From Desulfuromonadaceae bacterium UBA2294 (GTDB taxonomy: Bacteria > Desulfobacterota > Desulfuromonadia > Desulfuromonadales > UBA2294): 11,606 nt of DNA. The stretch is from positions 2,053-13,658 of the forward strand of contig DDWE01000018.1 in NCBI GenBank assembly GCA_002345625.1, in the 5' to 3' direction. Of the stretch, positions 6,710 to 11,606 are shown piece after piece. How positions within the stretch are numbered: the stretch's first letter is position 1; each line of letters starts with the position of its first letter. The notes under the pieces were generated by a model. It was not told the DNA's origin. It did no database searches and was given only the letters and a program-made list of their open reading frames with translations. A program made the translations under genes and the position numbers.

Positions 6710-7546
6710 CTACTTTGCCGGCGGGATCGGGGTTTGTGCGGAGGGCTCCATGACCAGACGGAAACCCGCATCCTTTGTGCGCTTGTTTGCTTTTCGGTAA
6801 TCACGTGAAGCTGACCGCGAATGTTTAGCGGCATAATTCCAAGCCCCACCGCGTTGCACCTTGCGTAGGTCCGCGGCGCTAACCGCCGCAGAGCCGTCTG
6901 TGGGCGCATTGCCGTAATTGTTTGTGTAGCTGTCTGTAACCCATTCGACAACATTGCCAACCGTATCGTATATTTTCCAGGGATTTGGCCTGAAAGAGCC
7001 GACTGGGGCTGTTGAAGTGTTGTCCCATTGGCTACCGCAGTCCAAGCAGTTTGCAGTACCTTTCGGCAGTGTCTCACCTCTCCAGTAAGGGGTGTCTGTA
7101 CCGGCACGGGCGAAATACTCCCATTCGGCTTCTGTTGGCAGCCGGAACTTCTGGCCGGTTTGCTCGCTAAGCCACTCGGCATAGGCGTTGGCCTCGTCCC
7201 AGGAGACATAAATAACCGGCCGATTGTCACGACCCCACCTTTGGTCAGAAGGCGGCTCACACTGTTGTGGAATCGTTTTACAGTACTGATCATACTGTGC
7301 AAAGGTCACCTCATACATGCCGACGAACAGGTCATCAATCGTCACCGTATGCACCGGTTGTTCATCTGGCTTTTGGTCGCTCCCCATCTGATAAGTGCCA
7401 CCTTTAACAAAAACAAACTCCATACCGGCCAGGTCGACGGAGTAGTCGGCTTTCACCTTTGGTTGGATTGAGGCACACCCAGTGACCAGAAGTACGGAGA
7501 GAGCCAGAGTCAGGGCTTTTAAAGCAGAGAGTCTCAAGTGCGGCAT
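6710..7546 (-). CDS. SUMF1/FGE-fold lipoprotein without catalytic cysteines
   Basis: A 278-aa protein. A type II signal peptide ends in VTGC (Cys24, Ala at +2, so outer-membrane sorting is possible). The sulfatase-modifying-factor fold spans about 38-265: FVKGGTYQMGS, PVHTVTIDDLFVGMYEVTFAQY, VSWDEANAYAEWLS, RLPTEAEWEYFARAG, GNVVEWVTDSY, RGGAWNYAAKHSRSASRDYR and DAGFRLVM all match family landmarks. True formylglycine-generating enzymes have two copper-binding Cys just after the RGGSW-like motif; here that region has none. The only Cys pair is NCLDC (about 161-165), in another loop. It is therefore unlikely to make formylglycine, and is either a binding protein or a different enzyme. The ATG at 7546 has AAGGAAGG (7553-7560) upstream. 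A TATTAT box (7577-7582) might be its -10, but no well-spaced -35 is visible. Confidence 0.9.
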   Translation of the reverse strand: MPHLRLSALKALTLALSVLLVTGCASIQPKVKADYSVDLAGMEFVFVKGGTYQMGSDQKPDEQPVHTVTIDDLFVGMYEVTFAQYDQYCKTIPQQCEPPSDQRWGRDNRPVIYVSWDEANAYAEWLSEQTGQKFRLPTEAEWEYFARAGTDTPYWRGETLPKGTANCLDCGSQWDNTSTAPVGSFRPNPWKIYDTVGNVVEWVTDSYTNNYGNAPTDGSAAVSAADLRKVQRGGAWNYAAKHSRSASRDYRKANKRTKDAGFRLVMEPSAQTPIPPAK

Positions 7547-7593
7547 AAAAAACCTTCCTTCGCGAAATGTCAGAAAATAATACCTACCATGAC

Positions 7594-7675
7594 GGGGTCA
7601 AGTCTTGAACGGGGTGGTGCACTTGCAAATTAATTACAGCAGGCGTGGGATCGGGCTTCCACGTTGTTAATTTGC
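7594..7675. repeat. REP/transposase-associated motif plus imperfect inverted repeat
   Basis: GGGGTCAAGTCTT (7594-7606) is identical to 11556-11568 near the window end. It is followed by GCAAATTAA (7625-7633) paired with TTAATTTGC (7667-7675), enclosing an inner stem CGTGGGA/TTCCACG (7644-7650 with 7657-7663, one G·U). The structure lies between the SUMF1-like gene start and the toxin stop, so on the minus strand it could also end the toxin transcript, although it lacks a U-run. The GGGGTCAAGTCTT word recalls sequences flanking REP-associated transposases; that link is from memory. Confidence 0.6.
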
Positions 7676-7688
7676 TATGTCTCCGGGG

Positions 7689-7955
7689 CTATCGGTAGAC
7701 CTCGCGGCGATTACCGATCTTCACCACCAGGATACACACGTTGCTACCTTGTATCTCGCATATCACTCGGCAGTCACCAACGCGGTAACGCCACAGACCG
7801 CTTAGTTTGCCGGACAACGCTTTTCCAAGAGTGCGTGGGTCTTCTAGAACTGCGACGCGTTGATCCATGTAATCGAGGATGCGAATAGCGACAGGCTTGT
7901 CCAGTTTGCGCAACTGAGTCTTTGCTGTGCTAGTATAATTAATCGTCCAGGTCAA
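7689..7955 (-). CDS. RelE/ParE-family toxin of a type II toxin-antitoxin pair
   Basis: An 88-aa protein, normal size for RelE toxins. The pattern is typical: an N-terminal strand TWTINYTSTAKTQL, helix, EDPRTLGKALSGKLSGLWRYRVGDCRVICEI, then VVKIGNRREVY at the end. Basic and Tyr residues line up with the RelE mRNA-cleavage set: Lys50, Arg58, Arg63, Arg83/84 and Tyr87. It would therefore be expected to act as a ribosome-dependent mRNA interferase; a ParE-like gyrase poison is less likely because the C-terminal Arg-Tyr are present. Its start lies inside the antitoxin gene (17-bp overlap), so translation is coupled and both are made from one message. Confidence 0.92.
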   Translation of the reverse strand: MTWTINYTSTAKTQLRKLDKPVAIRILDYMDQRVAVLEDPRTLGKALSGKLSGLWRYRVGDCRVICEIQGSNVCILVVKIGNRREVYR

Positions 7956-8166
7956 GTGATTCCCTTACCTCGGCGGCGGAATATACTTTTTCCTCTCCTT
8001 TGCGTACTCGTTCCAGCACATCGGCCGCAAGATAGTAGTCTTCTAAATCTTCCAGTCCGCGCTCGATAAGTTCACGCAGGTAAAAAGCTTTGGTGCGCCC
8101 AGTCTGGGTCGCGAGAAAGTCGAGTCGTTTCTCCGTCTCAGGGGCAATGCGTATTGATGTAGCCAT
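7939..8166 (-). CDS. Ribbon-helix-helix antitoxin (RelB/DUF6290-like)
   Basis: A 75-aa protein. Residues 3-45 form an RHH DNA-binding domain (strand TSIRIAP, helix ETEKRLDFLATQTG, then RTKAFYLRELIERGLEDLEDY). The acidic tail (about 50-75, ending SLDLDD) would wrap and neutralise the toxin. The ATG at 8166 has GGAGG (8173-8177) six bases upstream. It is the first gene of the pair and probably represses its own promoter through the palindrome at 8182-8197. The architecture and overlap with the toxin make the pairing secure; the exact family name is less so. Confidence 0.92.
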   Translation of the reverse strand: MATSIRIAPETEKRLDFLATQTGRTKAFYLRELIERGLEDLEDYYLAADVLERVRKGEEKVYSAAEVRESLDLDD

Positions 8167-8181
8167 GCCGAACCTCCAGAA

Positions 8182-8225
8182 TGAATATTTGTATTCACTG
8201 TATCACGAGGCGACTGAGAATGCAA
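8182..8225 (-). promoter_or_regulatory. Toxin-antitoxin promoter with palindromic operator
   Basis: Reading the minus strand, TTGCAT (8225-8220) and TACAGT (8202-8197) are separated by exactly 17 bases, a good sigma-70 arrangement. Directly downstream, where transcription would start, is the palindrome TGAATA-TTTG-TATTCA (8182-8197). A RHH dimer binding here would block the polymerase, which fits normal autoregulation of such pairs. Confidence 0.65.
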
Positions 8226-8277
8226 ACGCAAGTGAAAGATAAAGGGGACGCTGTTATTTATTTATCAGGAGAATCTT

Positions 8278-8570
8278 ATGGGGACAGTATACTTAAGAAG
8301 GACTAATTTCCTTAAGTATACTGTCCCCACAGGTTCAGGTGACGCCGGTTTTTTAGGATCACACCTTTACGAAAAGCTGATTGTGCGTAGGAGTGAAGTC
8401 ATCTGTATTGATAACTTCTTTATTGGTCGGCGCTATTATCTTCTGCATTTGTTTGACCATCCACATTTTTAGTTGTTGGTGTATGGGATCTGCCAGTTGC
8501 TTGATCACGCGTCGACGAGATCTACAACCTTGCTTGTCCTGTTTCCCTTGTTTTATATTCGCATGACTTT
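8278..8570 (+). pseudogene. Decayed UDP-glucuronate decarboxylase / NAD-dependent epimerase fragment
   Basis: A GGAG (8268-8271) and ATG (8278) are followed by a REP palindrome, then from about 8329 by the start of an extended short-chain dehydrogenase: TGSGDAGFLGSHLYEKL, EVICIDNFF and GRRYYLLHLFDHPHF. This matches the Rossmann N-terminus of UDP-xylose synthase-type enzymes (VTGGAGFLGSHL, EVICxDNFFTGRR). A TAG follows at 8470-8472. After 41 bases, where the family would have 14 codons (42 bases), the protein resumes in another frame as VDEIYNLACP (8511-8540) and then VSLVLYSHD, which corresponds to ASPxHYQxDP. So there is a nonsense codon plus a net one-base loss, and the match fades after 8570. 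Only about 80 of roughly 310 codons remain; the gene is dead. Confidence 0.8.
8279..8329. repeat. REP-like palindrome with 19-bp perfect arms
   Basis: TGGGGACAGTATACTTAAG (8279-8297) and its exact reverse complement (8311-8329) flank a 13-base loop. It begins inside the ATG of the dead epimerase gene and ends where the epimerase coding sequence resumes, which looks like insertion at the start codon. It shares CTTAAGTATACTG with the degenerate copy at 1000-1012, and TGGGGACA ends with the hairpin at 796-825. The upstream stretch GGGGACGCTGTTATTTATTTAT (in two parts, about 8244-8265) also looks REP-associated. Confidence 0.88.
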
Positions 8571-8893
8571 TGACGATACACGGGCGGTCTATCAGGCGTG
8601 TGTCTTGTCGAATGAAATATTCAGGGCACTCTTTTGAGTGAATATATAACGCGATGATACGCAACAGTAAGTGTTTTCTAACCACATTCAACGCAATGGC
8701 GATGGGAGGCGGATACTGGTGTCAAGGGCCTTTCGGTTGTGCAACCTGTCACGTCAAGAACACTGGTAACATCAAGAAGATACGTTCCCTTATCAGCGTT
8801 GACTGAGCCTATTCAGAGTGTTAACTTTGTCAGCGTTATTAATCAAATTCTGATAGATATTTTTCAATCCTATTAATGGCTGGAGATCCCTTC
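8571..8893. other. AT-rich stretch without an assignable gene
   Basis: No credible coding region is visible here on either strand. A small inverted repeat, ATATTCA (8617-8623) with TGAATAT (8639-8645), can fold, but it has no terminator features. TTGTCA (8827-8832) with TGATAG 18 bases on is a weak sigma-70 candidate for the downstream fusion gene. GGAG (8882-8885) is the probable ribosome binding site for GTG 8894. The stretch probably contains further decayed remains of the epimerase locus. Confidence 0.5.
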
Positions 8894-11506
8894 GTGGCTA
8901 AAAAATCACACATGGGTCGGAAGCGGCGATCAGGCCATGCTTCCAGGCAAGTTGACCAATCAATGTCGTCGATACGGGCGGACAAAACAGTCATTTTCGT
9001 TTACTTGTTAGCCTTTTTTTCTGGAGTGGCGGCAATTGTCTATGAAGTGACTTGGGCCCGTATGCTTGCCTTGACCTTTGGCAGTACAACGCTTTCGGTT
9101 GCCGCAGTAGTGGTGGGGTTTATGGGCGGGATGGGCGTCGGTGCCGCTTTATACCACCGGTTCTTCGCAAACGAGGGTCGTCCGCTATGGATCTATGCAT
9201 TCCTTGAATATGGTATCGCGCTTTCGACCGCAATCCTCTCACTAGGTTTTTATGCCCTTCCGGAATATTTTTCTCTCATGTCGCAAGCAATTCCTTCGCC
9301 TGCAGGATATCTGGTGCTGCGGTTTGTGACCGTGTTGGTGTTGATTGCTATTCCTTCTATGCTTATGGGCGCGACCTTTCCGGCTCTTTGCCGTTCAGCA
9401 ATCCAATCTGCGGAAGGGTTCAACCGTCGCTTAGGCTGGATCTACGGGGTTAACACTCTGGGAGCCGCTCTCGGGGCGTTATTTGCAGGGTTGGTCTTGG
9501 TTGAGTATTTGGGCTTGCGTGGGTCAACATGGGTGGCCAACGGTCTCAACATAACGGTCGGGACTGCTGCGTTGCTGTTTTTGCGCTCGCCAAGGGGGGT
9601 CGTTTCTGAACTTCCCGGGCCAACAGCAATCCCGACTTTGTTGCCAAGCAGTGTGACTGCTGTGGTCTTGTTTTGTTCAGGGTTGGCGACTCTGTCATAC
9701 GAAATCCTCTGGTTCCGCGGGTTGCGGTATCTGGTTGGATCGAACAGCTACGCCTTTGCTGTCGTCTTGTTTACTTTTCTGTCCGGGCTTGGCTTGGGAT
9801 CTTTACTGTTCAATGCTGCGTCGCGGCGCAGGTATCCAGAACGCGATCTTATGATTGTTCAGTGCTTGACGGCCGTTCTTGCGGTTTGTGGTGTCGGTCT
9901 GCTCTCTGTGATGCTTGCTGATGTTTCTTTTGAACAGCACGTCTCAATTTTTATGCCTGAAGTGCGATTTAGCCCCTGGTGGCAGCGACTCGGTATTAAT
10001 CTATGCCTTTCGATTGCGGTTCTGCTGCCAGCCACATTATTTATGGGGCTGGCTTTTCCTCTCGCGACAAAACTATATCTGGGCGATGTGCAAAACCTTG
10101 ATCGGCGTGTGGGAAGCTCCTATCTTCTGGCTAATCTGGGGAGTGTATTGGGCTCGATTGGTGCGGCAGTGATCCTGCTGCCTTTTTTGGGTGTTGTGCG
10201 TGGGACATTCCTTGTTGCAGGGTTGAACCTTGGTGCTGCTCTGTTCGTCGCCCTTAAACTACAACAGGATCAGCGCAGAACATCGTTGGGAGTGTTAGGC
10301 ATCTCGGCTGTCCTGGTTACGGTCCTGTTTATTTTCCTGCCGCAAACCTTGACTGTTCGAGGCGAGGCTCTAACTGCACGGCAGGTGCCTGAAGAGATAT
10401 TCCTTCGTGAGGGGGATGTGGCAACGGTCCAAGTCTTGAGGGATCGAGTCAATCAAACTCAAATGGCGATGGCGATTGACGGTTTTAAAATAGGATGGAG
10501 TGAAGGGTTTCGCGGTTCTCCCAGTCACCTGAAACAGACAATCCTCGCGGATCTTCCGTTGGTCCTGGATACTCGTTTGCGCACGACTTTGAGCGTTGGA
10601 CTGGGGTCGGCCGGGACATTGGCGACACTCGGGAGTTATCCCGATCTGGAGCACTTGGATTGTGTTGAAATCAGTTCAGCTGTCGTTGAAGCTAGTAAGC
10701 TATTTGAGGAATCAGCGGTTTTGTCCGATCCGCGAACCACGGTCATTGTGGACGATGCTATTCATTACCTGCTGCGCTCGAATCAACGCTATGATCTGGT
10801 GGTCTCGGATGGCAAACAGGACCCCTTCTACTCCGGTAACGCTAATCTGTTATGCCAGGAGTTTTACCGCTATGTATTTGATCACCTCACCGAACAAGGC
10901 ATGTTGGTGCAGTGGTTTCCTTTGAGTACCCTGAGCAGCGATTTACGCACGATCGTCGCAACCTTGTCGGCAACATTTCCGCACCTTGATGCTTTTTATT
11001 TTCCCCCTTATTCTCTTTTGCTGGTTGCAGGTAAAGAGTCTTTGCGGTCTCGGCCAATCATGCGCAAGGAGGCTTTTGAACTTTTGCCTGTTGCTGAGAG
11101 GATGTCGCTCTACAGCATGGGCTCGCCAGCCGATATTTTATCGAACTGGGTCGCGGGTCGAGATGATCTTTTGGCGGCTGTGGATGGTGCCCCAGTGAGC
11201 ACTTGGGATCGTCTCATCCTTGACCACGCACCATTCAAGGCATCCTCCGCGGAATGGCAAGAAGCCTTTTCTTCAAACCTGCGCATGCTAGTAGGGGTTG
11301 CAAGTACGTTAGAGGCATCTGACTATCCATGGGGAGCCTCTGTGGATATGTCTCGGTTTGAGTCCATGCGTCTCATGCGCAAAGCGTGGCTTGCGCGTGT
11401 GGAGGGTCAGATGGACTTGGCGAATATGCTTGCGGAACAAGCTTTAGATATTTATCCTGGCAACAGTCAAGCCCGAGCCTTTCTTGTTAGTAACTTATTA
11501 AAATAG
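8894..11506 (+). CDS. MFS-like membrane domain fused to spermidine-synthase-like domain
   Basis: An 870-aa protein from GTG 8894, chosen because GGAG sits eight bases upstream; an in-frame ATG at 8876 has no ribosome binding site, and ATG 8963 is also possible. The first ~485 residues hold about 12-14 hydrophobic helices in two similar halves. FFSGVAAIVYEVTWARML (from 41) is repeated as FCSGLATLSYEILWFRGL (from 260), and LGWIYGVNTLGAALGALFAG as VGSSYLLANLGSVLGSIGAA. The soluble part has a spermidine-synthase/methyltransferase Rossmann core: SVGLGSAGT (567-575), CVEIS (590-594), DDAIHYL (620-626), SDGKQDPF (638-645) and QEFY. Canonical synthases have a catalytic Asp in this SDP-like loop; here it reads SDGKQDP. 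A TPR-like helix pair ends the protein. The activity is unknown; polyamine or aminopropyl chemistry at the membrane is possible. It seems monocistronic here. Confidence 0.88.
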   Translation: MAKKSHMGRKRRSGHASRQVDQSMSSIRADKTVIFVYLLAFFSGVAAIVYEVTWARMLALTFGSTTLSVAAVVVGFMGGMGVGAALYHRFFANEGRPLWIYAFLEYGIALSTAILSLGFYALPEYFSLMSQAIPSPAGYLVLRFVTVLVLIAIPSMLMGATFPALCRSAIQSAEGFNRRLGWIYGVNTLGAALGALFAGLVLVEYLGLRGSTWVANGLNITVGTAALLFLRSPRGVVSELPGPTAIPTLLPSSVTAVVLFCSGLATLSYEILWFRGLRYLVGSNSYAFAVVLFTFLSGLGLGSLLFNAASRRRYPERDLMIVQCLTAVLAVCGVGLLSVMLADVSFEQHVSIFMPEVRFSPWWQRLGINLCLSIAVLLPATLFMGLAFPLATKLYLGDVQNLDRRVGSSYLLANLGSVLGSIGAAVILLPFLGVVRGTFLVAGLNLGAALFVALKLQQDQRRTSLGVLGISAVLVTVLFIFLPQTLTVRGEALTARQVPEEIFLREGDVATVQVLRDRVNQTQMAMAIDGFKIGWSEGFRGSPSHLKQTILADLPLVLDTRLRTTLSVGLGSAGTLATLGSYPDLEHLDCVEISSAVVEASKLFEESAVLSDPRTTVIVDDAIHYLLRSNQRYDLVVSDGKQDPFYSGNANLLCQEFYRYVFDHLTEQGMLVQWFPLSTLSSDLRTIVATLSATFPHLDAFYFPPYSLLLVAGKESLRSRPIMRKEAFELLPVAERMSLYSMGSPADILSNWVAGRDDLLAAVDGAPVSTWDRLILDHAPFKASSAEWQEAFSSNLRMLVGVASTLEASDYPWGASVDMSRFESMRLMRKAWLARVEGQMDLANMLAEQALDIYPGNSQARAFLVSNLLK

Positions 11507-11606
11507 GCTAAATAGTTTTTTGTCCCTGTCTCGTGGTATATTCCTAAATGCATATGGGGTCAAGTCTTTACTCTTGATAACTTATGGCGAAAACTTTATC
11601 GTGGTA
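11507..11606 (+). repeat. Downstream tail with REP/transposase-associated word
   Basis: GGGGTCAAGTCTT (11556-11568) repeats 7594-7606 exactly and is followed by TACTCTTGATAACTT. From memory such sequences lie just outside REP-associated tyrosine transposase genes, so such a gene may begin beyond the window. No hairpin terminator is seen after the fusion gene, although TAGTTTTTTGTCC (11513-11525) gives a T-run. An ATG at 11584 opens a frame that is cut off after a few codons and cannot be judged. Confidence 0.5.

Noticed and set aside
7577..7601. TTGACC and TATTAT as a promoter for the SUMF1-like gene
   Set aside because: The boxes are only 13 bases apart, too short for a normal sigma-70 promoter; only the -10-like box might be real.
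8617..8645. Inverted TATTCA/TGAATA half-sites resembling the antitoxin operator
   Set aside because: The orientation is reversed and the spacing is wide compared with 8182-8197, so it is probably coincidence in AT-rich DNA.
8359..8691. A 110-aa minus-strand frame
   Set aside because: It runs antisense across the epimerase remnant and the REP-flanking DNA, has no ribosome binding site, and the plus-strand protein similarity explains the sequence.
8696..8806. A 36-codon frame with a CATCH haem-like motif
   Set aside because: There is no ribosome binding site, no signal peptide and no cytochrome-like context. It sits in decayed sequence, and a single CxxCH can arise by chance.

Overview
The window looks like chromosomal DNA of an anaerobic, cytochrome-rich delta-type proteobacterium, most likely of the Desulfuromonas/Geobacter group. 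This is inferred from a multiheme c-type cytochrome, from lipoproteins and an SGNH-carbamoyltransferase cluster of the kind seen there, and from REP-like palindromes ending in TGGGGACA or containing GGGGTCAAGTCTT. No rRNA, tRNA or CRISPR array is visible.

Left part, plus strand. The 3' end of a secreted c-type cytochrome (2-787) has two normal CxxCH sites and one non-canonical site. It is followed by a perfect 13-bp hairpin (796-825), an 18-codon gene with an ideal ribosome binding site (850-906) and a strong intrinsic terminator (929-960). The tiny product carries a YxxPxV motif like leader peptides of ribosomally made, modified peptides (RiPPs) and ends in HPC; it is the most novel-looking element here. 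A REP-like inverted repeat (969-1017) follows.

Centre-left, plus strand. A tight four-gene operon (1106-5216) encodes a membrane-anchored SGNH/GDSL hydrolase with TPRs, a 66-aa one-helix membrane protein, a NodU/CmcH/TobZ-type O-carbamoyltransferase and a 52-aa membrane protein. The set resembles the saxitoxin tailoring genes sxtI/J/K/L without the rest of that pathway. It probably carbamoylates an envelope glycan or other surface molecule, with the hydrolase and small membrane proteins acting at the membrane. A bidirectional terminator closes it.

Centre-right, minus strand, read right to left. A RHH antitoxin and RelE-family toxin overlap and have a clear promoter and operator. Then come a SUMF1-fold lipoprotein lacking the catalytic cysteines and a TPR lipoprotein. 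A G11 tract lies between the two lipoprotein genes.

Right part, plus strand. A 709-bp stretch holds a 19-bp-armed REP palindrome sitting on the start codon of a decayed UDP-glucuronate decarboxylase gene, then 250 bp with no assignable gene. It is followed by a large MFS-like/spermidine-synthase-like fusion protein (8894-11506) whose membrane domain is an internal duplication. The window ends in another REP/transposase-associated motif.
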